From: Natronosalvus vescus
GTDB taxonomy: Archaea; Halobacteriota; Halobacteria; Halobacteriales; Natrialbaceae
Assembly: GCF_023973145.1 (NCBI RefSeq)
Contig: NZ_CP099546.1
Span: 620,001-684,000, forward strand
Length of the DNA: 64,000 nucleotides
Direction: 5' to 3'
Part shown: in pieces, positions 1-7,850 of the stretch
How positions within the stretch are numbered: position 1 is the stretch's first letter
Layout: each line of letters starts with the position of its first letter
Notes under the pieces: generated by a model
Seen by the model: the letters and a program-made list of their open reading frames with translations, nothing else
Told to the model about the DNA's origin: nothing
The model's database searches: none
Program-made: the position numbers and the translations under genes

Positions 1-1
1 G

Positions 2-316
2 TTCGCGGTGATCCACACGCCGGGTCACGCCGACGATCACGTTTCGCTCGTCTCCGAGACGGCGGTGTTCAGCGGGGACGTCGTCGTCCACAACGACGGC
101 GCGTTCGACTACGGTAGCTTTGGACGGACGGACATGGCCGGTCAGTCCCGGGAGACGCTGATCGAGAGCATCGAACGGTTGCTCGAGCGCCTTCCTAAGG
201 GCGTCGAGCACCTGTATGCTGGTCACGGGGATGTCTTTCACGGCGACGTTCGAGACGTGATCGAGACGGCGCTCGAGCGAGCAGAAAAGCGGGAGCCGAA
301 GTATCCGGACGAGTAA
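2..316 (+). CDS. MBL-fold metallo-hydrolase (3' part only)
   Basis: The gene enters from outside the window, so only the last 104 residues are visible. The fragment opens with the HTPGHADDH segment. This carries the third zinc-ligand region of the metallo-beta-lactamase fold and is followed by FSGD (bridging Asp) and LYAGHG (last metal His). The HxHxDH motif expected upstream is off the window edge. The family includes glyoxalase II-like thiolesterases, sulfur dioxygenases and other hydrolases; the fragment does not decide between them. The C-terminal tail is rich in Glu and Lys. The gene converges on the L40e gene, with a short hairpin in the gap. Fold assignment is firm, substrate unknown. 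Confidence 0.85.
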   Translation, partial: FAVIHTPGHADDHVSLVSETAVFSGDVVVHNDGAFDYGSFGRTDMAGQSRETLIESIERLLERLPKGVEHLYAGHGDVFHGDVRDVIETALERAEKREPKYPDE

Positions 317-352
317 TCGGTTCGACGTGACCTGCCGTCGGCAATTGGTGGT

Positions 353-368
353 GCCACCGCTCGGTGGC
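353..368. terminator. hairpin between convergent genes
   Basis: GCCACCG and CGGTGGC form a perfect 7-bp inverted repeat separated by CT. It lies in the 86-base gap between the ends of the MBL gene and the L40e gene, so it could stop transcription from either side. No long T run follows. Function is inferred from position only. Confidence 0.35.
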
Positions 369-402
369 GACTGATTAGTGGATAGGAGAACCGAGAGATC
401 GA

Positions 403-552
403 TCAGGCTGCGCGGGCTTCCTTCGCCTTTGGGCGGAGGTTCTTGTAGCCGCACTTGCGGCACTTCTTCGCTCGCGGGGAGTTGCGAGCGTTACAGCGCA
501 TGCAGATCATCTTCTCGAGCGTTCGTTTTTCCGCGGCGTCGAAACTGGCCAT
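403..552 (-). CDS. rpl40e: 50S ribosomal protein L40e
   Basis: This 49-residue zinc-ribbon protein of the large ribosomal subunit is typical in size for archaeal L40e. The sequence has [11 protein letters not shown] and [10 protein letters not shown], that is CxxC-x(~10)-CxxC with a very basic tail ending KAKEARAA. The open frame continues upstream of the chosen ATG, but the ATG at 552 gives the family's usual N-terminus ([10 protein letters not shown]). A TATA-like TTATATGG lies about 25 bases upstream, which fits a leaderless transcript starting here. It is divergent from the small membrane protein gene and convergent with the MBL-fold gene. Confidence 0.95.
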   Translation of the reverse strand: MASFDAAEKRTLEKMICMRCNARNSPRAKKCRKCGYKNLRPKAKEARAA

Positions 553-572
553 ACCGTCCAATTGCCGGTGAG

Positions 573-582
573 CCATATAACG
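573..582 (-). promoter_or_regulatory. TATA box for L40e
   Basis: Reading the minus strand, CGTTATATGG is centred about 25 bases ahead of the ATG at 552. This is the spacing expected for an archaeal TATA box and a leaderless mRNA. Confidence 0.6.
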
Positions 583-643
583 GCTGTGATCCCACCCTGC
601 TGGCAGCCGAAGCGGTAGCCTTACGGTTCGGTCGGCCATCGCC

Positions 644-868
644 ATGCATATGCCAGACGGCGCGCCTCCACCTCGAGCGGCCCGACTCGCTCATCGCGGG
701 CTCCAGGCGATGGGGGTCGGATTTCTCCTGTCCGGGATCGGTGTCGCGTGGGTGCTCCTTCGGCAGGGCGCGCTCACCGTCGGGTTCGTGGCACTCCCGC
801 CACTGTTTCTCGGAGCGATCGGACTCTCGTTGCTGGTCGCGGCCCGGCGTCGAGCGCTCGCGTGGTGA
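644..868 (+). CDS. small two-helix membrane protein, unknown function
   Basis: A 74-residue protein that I do not recognise. It has a short basic N-terminus ([10 protein letters not shown]), one hydrophobic helix (about residues 22-40, [16 protein letters not shown]), a short loop, a second helix (about 46-65), and a basic end (AARRRALAW). The pattern suggests two membrane spans with both ends facing the cytoplasm. ATG codons at 644 and 650 are both possible starts. It is divergent from L40e and convergent with the tsr3 gene. Codon use is like its neighbours, so it is probably real. No function can be assigned. Confidence 0.6.
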   Translation: MHMPDGAPPPRAARLAHRGLQAMGVGFLLSGIGVAWVLLRQGALTVGFVALPPLFLGAIGLSLLVAARRRALAW

Positions 869-919
869 GATAAGCGGCCTCCGATCGCCCGACAATCACT
901 CCTCGTCACCGGCCGACAG

Positions 920-1420
920 TCACTCGTCGGCGAGGTAGTCGTCCTGGACGGCGACGACCTCGCCCGAGTCCGCACAGTCGGCGTACCGCCTGAGCGGTTC
1001 CTCGTTGAGCGTCAGGAAGGTTTCCCCCCAGCGAAACGGCTCGAGAAGGTCGGCTGCCGCCTCTTGTTCCCCGAAAATACAGAGGGCTGATGCCAGCGCC
1101 TCCGCAGTCGTCAGTTGAAACGGTCGCCCGTAGTTGACGGGGTTAGCGGCGACGAGAAATGGCAACGCACGATGGATTCCGGGCATCGAAAACGCCGCCT
1201 CTTCGGCGGATTCCCAGGAGCAATCGAGGGCCACGATTGTGTCGAGGGCGTCGTCGGTGTCGGCGGGCGACAGCGCCTGCTCGGCGTGGGGGTTGAGCAC
1301 GACGCCGTAGGGAACCTGGCTCATCGACCGGTGAAGGATTGCCCGGTCGAAGCGCTCGAGGCGACGCGCGGTGCACTTTTTCGGGTCGTCGTCGCCCTCG
1401 TAGTAGACGTGGCACTCCAC
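920..1420 (-). CDS. tsr3: 16S rRNA aminocarboxypropyltransferase Tsr3 (DUF367 family)
   Basis: Tsr3 transfers the 3-amino-3-carboxypropyl group from SAM to a (methyl)pseudouridine in the decoding region of small-subunit rRNA. Family hallmarks are visible: [14 protein letters not shown] near the N-terminus, then [31 protein letters not shown], and [30 protein letters not shown], which is the most conserved stretch of the family. The open frame extends to 1465, but the family starts just before the DDPKKC motif, so GTG at 1420 (VECHVYYEG) is preferred. That gives 166 residues, a usual archaeal length. It is divergent from the ABC importer operon. Family is secure, the exact start less so. Confidence 0.9.
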   Translation of the reverse strand: MECHVYYEGDDDPKKCTARRLERFDRAILHRSMSQVPYGVVLNPHAEQALSPADTDDALDTIVALDCSWESAEEAAFSMPGIHRALPFLVAANPVNYGRPFQLTTAEALASALCIFGEQEAAADLLEPFRWGETFLTLNEEPLRRYADCADSGEVVAVQDDYLADE

Positions 1421-1580
1421 ACCGAGAAATAGAAACCGCGTATACAAACACGTTGGTATCCGCAAGAAACGGATGCCAATATCCGTTCACGCCTGAAATT
1501 CGTTGAGAAATGCTGGAAAATGTTGATCTATTTATAACTGGTCTTGTAAATTATCCAAAATTCGAAACCGACGACGAGAC

Positions 1581-1590
1581 ATTTATATAC
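1581..1590 (+). promoter_or_regulatory. TATA box of the ABC importer operon
   Basis: ATTTATATAC ends 27 bases before the ATG at 1618, so transcription should start within a few bases of the start codon. The surrounding 1530-1600 region is distinctly AT-rich compared with the coding DNA on both sides. Confidence 0.65.
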
Positions 1591-1617
1591 TTTTACCCAA
1601 ACCTATTGGGTGTAGCA

Positions 1618-3279
1618 ATGGGAACACATAACACATCACGCAGAACGGTGCTCAAGGGTGCGGGGGCGGCTGGGGTAGCAGGCCTCGCAGGGTGTCTCGG
1701 TGGCGGTGACGACGACGGCAACGGAGACGTCGACGGTGCCGACGAACTCGGCGAACAATTTCCAGAGATTCACTTCCTCGTACCGACTGCAGGCGTGAAC
1801 GCGTTCCGGAACGAACTCGCCACGATGGTCGCGGAGAACTGGGAAGAAATTGGCTTCGAGGTCAATCTCGAGGAGCTCGAGTTCGGTGCGCACGTCGATC
1901 AGGCAGTCGTCCAGCAGGACTTCGACGCATCGCTCCTCGGCTGGGGTGGAACGCCGGAACGGATCGACCCGCACACGTTCATCTTCGACATGCACCACTC
2001 CTCGACGACGGGGGAAGGTGGGCGGAACACGCCGGGCTACGAAAACCCGGAGTACGACGAACTCGCGGAACTGCAGGTGACGCAGGTCGACGAAGACGAA
2101 CGACAGCAGACGGTGTACGAGGCGCAGGAGATCATCGCTCGCGATCAACCGCGTACTTACGTCGCGAACGAAGGCGGCTTCCACCCGTACGCCAGCTCGC
2201 GCGTCGAGAACGTCGAGGCGGGGCTCGGTGAAGGGTTCAACTCGTTCTGGAATATGATTTCGGTCACGCCAACCGAAAGCGATACGGTTCGCTTTGGCTA
2301 CCCCTCCGAAATTATCTCGCTGAACCCGATGCAGGATCTGGCGACGCCGGACAGGCAGTTCGTCCGCCTCATTTACGATCAACTGTACCGGATCGGCCCG
2401 GACGGGATGCCGACGCCGTGGCTTGCCGTCGACGAGCCCGAAATCGAAGACGACGGGATGGTTTACACCGTCGAGGTGCGCGACGACATGACGTTCCACG
2501 ACGGCGAGGATCTCACGATCGACGACGTCGAGTTCACGTACGAGATGTACGCCGACTCGCCGACGTACGGCTCGCTCGTGGAGAACATCTCGGAGATTGA
2601 CACCTCCGGAAACGAGATTACCTTCCATCTCGATGAACCGTTTGCCCCGTTTACGGCGAACGTTCTCGGCCAGGTGTACATCTTCCCCGAACACATCTGG
2701 GGCGACGTCGAACCGGACGATCTCGCGGACTTCGAGGACGAGAACTGGGTCGGCAGCGGTCCGTTCCAGTTCCAGGACTGGGAGCGCCAAGAGGAACTCC
2801 AGCTCTCGGCGTTCGACGACCACTTCGAGACGCCGAACGCGGATACCTTCATCCGTATCCCCGGTGCGGACGTCTCACAGCTCGTGGGCGACCTCGAGGC
2901 CGGCCAGCTGGATATGCTCGGTGCGGTTCCACAGCCAGCGGCTATCGAGCGCGTGCGAGACGACGACGACCTCGATATGGAGGAGTTCGCGGCCGTCGGT
3001 TACGCGAAGATCGCCTACAACATGCGCCGCGATCATCTGGACGACGTCAACGTTCGCCGCGCACTGTCCTACGGTGTGCCCAAGGAGGACTGGGTCGAAC
3101 TCGTTCGTGACGGCATGGGAACGGTGACCCACACGACGATCTCGGAGGCCGTCGAGTTCTGGCACAACCCCGATGTCGAGCAGTTCGACGAGGATCTCGA
3201 CGCTGCACGAGCGGAACTCGCCGAAGGCGGATACGGCTGGGACGACGACGGAATGCTCCACTACGGCGCAGACCAGTAG
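1618..3279 (+). CDS. ABC transporter solute-binding lipoprotein, family 5, circularly permuted order
   Basis: A 553-residue binding protein for a peptide/nickel/oligosaccharide-type ABC importer. The N-terminus has a Tat motif (SRRTVLKG) and a lipobox with Cys26 (GLAGC), so it is an exported, lipid-anchored protein. The frame is open further upstream, but ATG 1618 fits the signal and the TATA spacing. The classical family-5 start (VRFGYPSEIISLNP, then DDMTFHDGEDLTIDDVEFTY) is found only at about residues 224-310. The stretch that usually ends the family (GFEVNLEELEF, FDASLLGWGG, NPEYDELAELQ, EAQEIIARDQPRTY) lies at about 50-215, right after the lipobox. The chain ends at LDAARAELAEGGYGWDDDG, an element that normally precedes that stretch. 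It heads the importer operon. Substrate unknown. Confidence 0.92.
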   Translation: MGTHNTSRRTVLKGAGAAGVAGLAGCLGGGDDDGNGDVDGADELGEQFPEIHFLVPTAGVNAFRNELATMVAENWEEIGFEVNLEELEFGAHVDQAVVQQDFDASLLGWGGTPERIDPHTFIFDMHHSSTTGEGGRNTPGYENPEYDELAELQVTQVDEDERQQTVYEAQEIIARDQPRTYVANEGGFHPYASSRVENVEAGLGEGFNSFWNMISVTPTESDTVRFGYPSEIISLNPMQDLATPDRQFVRLIYDQLYRIGPDGMPTPWLAVDEPEIEDDGMVYTVEVRDDMTFHDGEDLTIDDVEFTYEMYADSPTYGSLVENISEIDTSGNEITFHLDEPFAPFTANVLGQVYIFPEHIWGDVEPDDLADFEDENWVGSGPFQFQDWERQEELQLSAFDDHFETPNADTFIRIPGADVSQLVGDLEAGQLDMLGAVPQPAAIERVRDDDDLDMEEFAAVGYAKIAYNMRRDHLDDVNVRRALSYGVPKEDWVELVRDGMGTVTHTTISEAVEFWHNPDVEQFDEDLDAARAELAEGGYGWDDDGMLHYGADQ

Positions 3280-3355
3280 GCGAACTGCCATCTTTCATGA
3301 ACGTCTTTCACTATAATCGAATGGTCACGACGACGCACACGAGACGGGGGGAGCG

Positions 3356-4336
3356 ATGGGGCTGAGAGAGTTCGTCATCAGGCGCGTTCTCCAGCTCATC
3401 GTGACGTTCTGGGCGTTCTTTACGATCCTGTTCGTCCTGTTCCGGATGATGCCCGGCGATCCGACGTCGATGTTCATCCTCGACGGGATGACACCGGAAC
3501 AGCGCGAACAACGGATCGCCGAACTCGGGCTCGATCAGCCACTGTACGTTCAGTACGTCGAATACGCCAGGCAACTGCTGACCGGAGACTTCGGCCAGTC
3601 GTTCATCTACCGCGACCCGGTCATGGACATCATCGTCGTCCGGTTCATGAACACGATCGTGCTGATGGCGACGGCGCTGTTTTTCGCGTACGTCATCGGG
3701 ATTACGTTCGGGGCTCTCATGGGCTGGTGGCGCGATTCGAAGTTCGAGCGCGGTGGCATCGTTGTCGCGCTCATCGCTCGATCCTCCCCCGAGTTTTGGG
3801 TTGGGATCGTCCTCCTGTCGGTGTTCGTCTACTGGCTCGGCTGGTTCCCCTCGAGCGGAATGCGAACCACCGGTGGCGAACTCGGCGGCGGCTTCATCGC
3901 CCGATACGGCTCGGTCGATTTCCTCCGCCATCTGTTCCTGCCAGCCTTGACGGGCGCGATCGTCTATCTGGCGACGCCGACGCTCCTGATGCGGAGTACG
4001 ATGCTCGACGTCCTCAACGCGGACTTCATCGAGATCAAGAAAGCGGAGGGGCTACCCGAGCGAACCGTCCTGTACAAACACGCCGCCAGAAACTCGATCT
4101 TGCCGGTCGTGACGGTCGCGGCGATCGCCACAGGTGCGGCGATGGGCGGTTCCGTCGTCATCGAGACGGTCTTCAACTGGCCCGGCATGGGGCGTGAGAT
4201 GGTGCGCGCGGTGAACAACAACGATTACCCGGTCGCGATGGCCGCGTTCTTCCTCATGGGATCGGTCGTGATCATCATGAACTTCGTCGCCGACCTGGCC
4301 TACGTCTACCTCGATCCGAGGGTGGAGTACGAATGA
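3356..4336 (+). CDS. ABC transporter permease, DppB/OppB type
   Basis: A 326-residue inner-membrane subunit of the importer. It begins with the typical RRVLQLIVTFWAFFTILF helix and the conserved MPGDP just after it. It has about six membrane helices and an EAA-type cytoplasmic loop near residues 220-240 (ADFIEIKKAEGLPERTVL) that docks to the ATPases. The ATG at 3356 is preceded by a purine-rich GGGGGGAG stretch that could act as ribosome binding site. It lies 76 bases after the binding protein and overlaps the next permease by four bases (ATGA). It pairs with the following DppC-type subunit to form the transmembrane channel. Confidence 0.95.
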   Translation: MGLREFVIRRVLQLIVTFWAFFTILFVLFRMMPGDPTSMFILDGMTPEQREQRIAELGLDQPLYVQYVEYARQLLTGDFGQSFIYRDPVMDIIVVRFMNTIVLMATALFFAYVIGITFGALMGWWRDSKFERGGIVVALIARSSPEFWVGIVLLSVFVYWLGWFPSSGMRTTGGELGGGFIARYGSVDFLRHLFLPALTGAIVYLATPTLLMRSTMLDVLNADFIEIKKAEGLPERTVLYKHAARNSILPVVTVAAIATGAAMGGSVVIETVFNWPGMGREMVRAVNNNDYPVAMAAFFLMGSVVIIMNFVADLAYVYLDPRVEYE

Positions 4337-5274
4337 GCACTGAAACGACATCCCCCATCGACAACGCGATGGGCAAAGTGGGGAGCAGCGTCGACTTCGT
4401 TCGGGACAAACTCGAGGTGTTCGAGGGTGACCGACTCGGGCAGATTGGCCTGGCCATCCTGCTCGTGTTCGTCTTCGTCGGCATCTTCGCCCGACCGATC
4501 ACGATCGACTTCCTCAATATAACGATTCCGGGGCTCGCACCCCACGATCCGACCGAACGGGGCATCGGTGGGCGACTCGAGAGTCCGTCTGCGGCACACC
4601 CGCTGGGGACGACCGACCTCGGTCGTGACGTCCTCTCACAGCTCATCGTCGGCACGCGCGTGACGCTGGTCGTCGGCACGCTGGCGGCGTTCATGGCGGT
4701 GTTCATCGGCACGAACATCGGCCTCATCAGCGCCTACTTCGGCGGTATCGTCGACGACGTGCTCATGCGAATCACGGACATCGTCTACGGCTTGCCGTTC
4801 TTGCCGTTCGCGATCGTGCTCGTCGCGATTCTTGGCAGCAGCATAGTCAACATCATCGCGGCGATCGTGTTAATCCTGTGGCGCTCGACGGCACGTGTGA
4901 TCCGGTCACAGGTGCTGAGTCACAAGCAACGACCGTACGTCGAGAGCGCACAGGCGATCGGTGCCAGCAACGTCCGAATTATGTATCGGCATATCCTGCC
5001 GAACGTCCTGCCACTGGCGTTCCTGTACGCGGCGTTCGCCGTCGCCTACTCGGTCATCGCCGAGGCGAGCCTCGCGTTCCTCGGCTTTGGCGACCCGAAC
5101 ATGCTCTCGTGGGGTAAGATGATCTTCGAGGTGCGCACCGCCAATGCCGTCCGCGAGGCGTGGTGGTGGGTCTTCCCACCGGGTATCGCCATCATGCTGT
5201 TCGTGATGTCGGTGTTCTTCATCGGCCGCACGCTCGAGAAAGTGGTCAATCCTGAACTGAGGCATCAAGAATGA
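4333..5274 (+). CDS. ABC transporter permease, DppC/OppC type
   Basis: A 313-residue second permease. The first roughly 45 residues are cytoplasmic and charged, then a helix (IGLAILLVFVFVGIFARP). Next come the family's periplasmic-side signature AHPLGTTDLGRDVLSQLIVG (about residues 90-110), several helices, and the EAA loop (YVESAQAIGASNVRIMYRHI, near 200-220). The start overlaps the DppB-type gene by ATGA and its stop overlaps the next ATPase gene by ATGA, so the three genes are translationally coupled. No unusual features were seen. Confidence 0.95.
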   Translation: MSTETTSPIDNAMGKVGSSVDFVRDKLEVFEGDRLGQIGLAILLVFVFVGIFARPITIDFLNITIPGLAPHDPTERGIGGRLESPSAAHPLGTTDLGRDVLSQLIVGTRVTLVVGTLAAFMAVFIGTNIGLISAYFGGIVDDVLMRITDIVYGLPFLPFAIVLVAILGSSIVNIIAAIVLILWRSTARVIRSQVLSHKQRPYVESAQAIGASNVRIMYRHILPNVLPLAFLYAAFAVAYSVIAEASLAFLGFGDPNMLSWGKMIFEVRTANAVREAWWWVFPPGIAIMLFVMSVFFIGRTLEKVVNPELRHQE

Positions 5275-6371
5275 GTTTACTCGAGATATCCAATCTGAAG
5301 ACGTACTACCGGGCCGACGACGGCTGGGTTCGGGCGACCGACGACGTCTCGCTGTCCGTCGACCGCGGCGAAACCGTCGGGCTGGTCGGCGAAAGCGGCA
5401 GCGGGAAGACGACGCTGGCGAAGTCGATTATCCGACTGTTCCCGAAAAACGCCGAGATCGTCGACGGTTCGATCGATTACGACGGGACGGAGGTCACCGA
5501 CCTCTCGGACAGGGAACTGCGCAAGCAGATCCGCTGGTCTGAGATCTCGATGATCCCCCAGAACGCCATGAACGGGTTCGACCCCGTCTACACCGTCGGC
5601 GAACAGATCGTCGAGGTCATCCGCTACCACGAAGACGGTACGTCGAAGCAGGAGGCCCGCGAACGGGCCAGGGAACTGTTCGACGACCTGGGTATCGAAC
5701 CCGACCGCGTCGACGACTACCCCCACCAGTTCTCCGGTGGCATGGCCCAGCGGGCGATGATCGCGCTCGCACTCGCGCTCGATCCGAACATGATTCTGGC
5801 CGACGAGCCGACTACCGCGCTCGACGTGGTGATTCAGGATCGCATCCTCGAGACGATCAAGGAGAAACAACGCGAGATCAACAGCGCGATGATCATGATC
5901 ACCCACGACATGTCGGTGGTCTCGGAGACGTGCGACCGAATCGCCGTCGTCTACGGCGGCCGCATCGTCGAAGTCGCCGACGCGGCGACGATCATCAAGA
6001 ACCCGCGTCACCCCTACACCCTGGGACTGCGAAACGCCTTCCCGGACATCAGCGACGACGATCAGGAGCTGATCTCGATCCCAGGAACGCCGCCGGATCT
6101 GGTCGACCCCGACGAGGGCTGCCGATTCGCGCCGCGGTGTCCGTTCGCCGAGGACGACTGCTGGGAGGTGACGCCCGAACCCGAGGAGTACGAGGACGAG
6201 CACCTCGTCGAGTGCCACCGCGCCGACGAGATCGAATATCTGCAGGAGGAAGCCGGCAAGAAGGAGACCTGGCTCGAGCAGGATATCGGGAAGGATGGCG
6301 ACCTAGCACCCGGGAGCCGAGTCGATGCCGATGCTGATACGGAGGCCGAGGAGGTGACCACCGATGACTGA
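5271..6371 (+). CDS. ABC transporter ATP-binding protein, DppD/OppD type
   Basis: A 366-residue ATPase that energises the importer. Walker A is GESGSGKTT (about 40-48), the signature is [10 protein letters not shown] (near 160), and Walker B is [12 protein letters not shown]. The C-terminal oligopeptide-transporter domain carries four cysteines ([19 protein letters not shown]). This pattern can hold an iron-sulfur cluster in characterised DppD proteins. After it comes an acidic tail ([10 protein letters not shown]), common in halophiles. It overlaps its neighbours on both sides (ATGA upstream, 8 bases downstream). Confidence 0.95.
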   Translation: MSLLEISNLKTYYRADDGWVRATDDVSLSVDRGETVGLVGESGSGKTTLAKSIIRLFPKNAEIVDGSIDYDGTEVTDLSDRELRKQIRWSEISMIPQNAMNGFDPVYTVGEQIVEVIRYHEDGTSKQEARERARELFDDLGIEPDRVDDYPHQFSGGMAQRAMIALALALDPNMILADEPTTALDVVIQDRILETIKEKQREINSAMIMITHDMSVVSETCDRIAVVYGGRIVEVADAATIIKNPRHPYTLGLRNAFPDISDDDQELISIPGTPPDLVDPDEGCRFAPRCPFAEDDCWEVTPEPEEYEDEHLVECHRADEIEYLQEEAGKKETWLEQDIGKDGDLAPGSRVDADADTEAEEVTTDD

Positions 6372-7662
6372 GGGCCGCGAACTCATCAGTAAACCCGAGT
6401 CGGAGCAGTCGTACAAACTCGAGGTACGCAACCTCGAGAAACACTTTCCGGTGAACACGGGCCTCATCTCCCGCATTTTCCGGGGTGAAAGCGACAAGGT
6501 CGTCAGAGCCGTCGACGGCGTCTCTCTCGGTATTCGTGAGGGTGAGGCGTTTGGATTGGCCGGCGAATCCGGCTGTGGAAAGACGACCCTCGGCAAGTCG
6601 GCGATCCGATTGCTCGAGCCGACGGGTGGAGAACTCTACTTCGATGGGCAGGAGATCACGGACGTCGGGGGAGCCGAACTCAACGCGTTCAGACGCGAGG
6701 CCCAGATCATCCACCAGGATCCCTACCAGTCGATCAACCCCCGATTTACCGTCTACAAGTGGGTCAAAGAGCCCCTCGACGTGCACGACATCGGGACGGC
6801 CGAAGAGCGCGACGCCCGGGTGTACGAGGTCATCGAGCAGTCCGGCCTCGAACCCGCCGAAGCGTACGTAGACGAGTATCCGAGCGAACTCTCCGGCGGC
6901 GAACGCCAGCGCGTCGGCATCGCTCGAGCGCTCGCCCTCGAGCCGTCGTTCCTGCTGGCCGACGAGCCGGCGAGCATGCTCGACGTCTCGATTCGAGCGA
7001 GCATCCTCGACCTGTTCAGGCGGCTCCAGACCGAGCTGGGACTGACGGCGGTGTACATCAGTCACGACCTTTCGTTGCTCAAGCACATGTGCGATCGGAT
7101 CGGGATCATGTACCTCGGCGAACTCGTCGAAGTCGGCCCGGCCGACGAGATCATTAACAATCCCAAACACCCTTACACGCAGGCACTGGTGTCGTCGGTG
7201 CCGCGTATCGATCCGGACGTAGATCGGGAGCGAATCGAACTCGTCGGCGAGGTGCCGGATCCCGTCGACGTGCCGAGTGGCTGTCGGTTCCACCCGCGGT
7301 GTCCGAAACTCGTCCAGCCCACGAACTACGCGTTCGACCAGGATCACTGGCGAGCGGTCGCCAACTTCAGACGCGACCTGCTCGAGGACGACGTGACGAT
7401 CACGAGCGAAGCAGCGGAGGTGACGCCCGAGCGGATCCGTTCGTCCTACGAGATCCCGTCGACGCTCTCGGATTCGGCTGCCGAACGCGTTCTCGCCACT
7501 GCGCTAACGGAGGTGGCCAACGAGAATCACGAGGTCGCCAAGGATCGCCTCGAGACCGAGTTCGCGACGCCGTGTGAACGTCCGCCGATCGAGATGCACC
7601 AGGTGACGCCGAATCAGCAGGCCAAGTGCGTCCTCTACGACGACGTGGGCAGTCGTCAATAG
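6364..7662 (+). CDS. ABC transporter ATP-binding protein, DppF/OppF type, with C-terminal insertion
   Basis: A 432-residue partner ATPase. Walker A is GESGCGKTT (about 68-76), the signature is [10 protein letters not shown], and Walker B is [12 protein letters not shown]. Members are usually about 320-350 residues. Here the C-terminal Cys domain is split: [10 protein letters not shown] (about 306-315) is followed by roughly 95 extra residues. Then come [10 protein letters not shown] (near 404) and AKCVLYDD, which look like the second half of the Cys motif. The insert is mostly helical-looking and charged ([33 protein letters not shown]). It is last in the operon. The core assignment is secure; the insert's role is unknown. 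Confidence 0.93.
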   Translation: MTEGRELISKPESEQSYKLEVRNLEKHFPVNTGLISRIFRGESDKVVRAVDGVSLGIREGEAFGLAGESGCGKTTLGKSAIRLLEPTGGELYFDGQEITDVGGAELNAFRREAQIIHQDPYQSINPRFTVYKWVKEPLDVHDIGTAEERDARVYEVIEQSGLEPAEAYVDEYPSELSGGERQRVGIARALALEPSFLLADEPASMLDVSIRASILDLFRRLQTELGLTAVYISHDLSLLKHMCDRIGIMYLGELVEVGPADEIINNPKHPYTQALVSSVPRIDPDVDRERIELVGEVPDPVDVPSGCRFHPRCPKLVQPTNYAFDQDHWRAVANFRRDLLEDDVTITSEAAEVTPERIRSSYEIPSTLSDSAAERVLATALTEVANENHEVAKDRLETEFATPCERPPIEMHQVTPNQQAKCVLYDDVGSRQ

Positions 7663-7680
7663 CGTTCATTTTTCCAATCG

Positions 7681-7698
7681 GGGCGGTGGTCACCGCCC
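7681..7698. terminator. hairpin after the importer operon
   Basis: GGGCGGTG and CACCGCCC form a perfect 8-bp inverted repeat around GT, 18 bases after the DppF-type stop codon and preceded by a CATTTTTCC run. It lies in the 188-base gap between convergent genes. A terminator is likely from position, but unproven. Confidence 0.45.
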
Positions 7699-7850
7699 TC
7701 GAGTGCGTCGCAGATCCGAGCAGCGAACGGCGAATCCTGCAGCGCAATCGGTGTACCTCGAGCCAACGCGCATTCGGTCTGCTGTAGTCTCATACCAGCG
7801 ATTGCCCTATCGGGTCGGCAATCACCGGTAAAAAGTTACAGCAAACCGTA

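Noticed and set aside
1510-1617. Longer N-terminus for the first binding protein (start at 1510)
   Set aside because: It would place a non-signal segment ahead of the Tat motif and would include the TATA box in the coding region.
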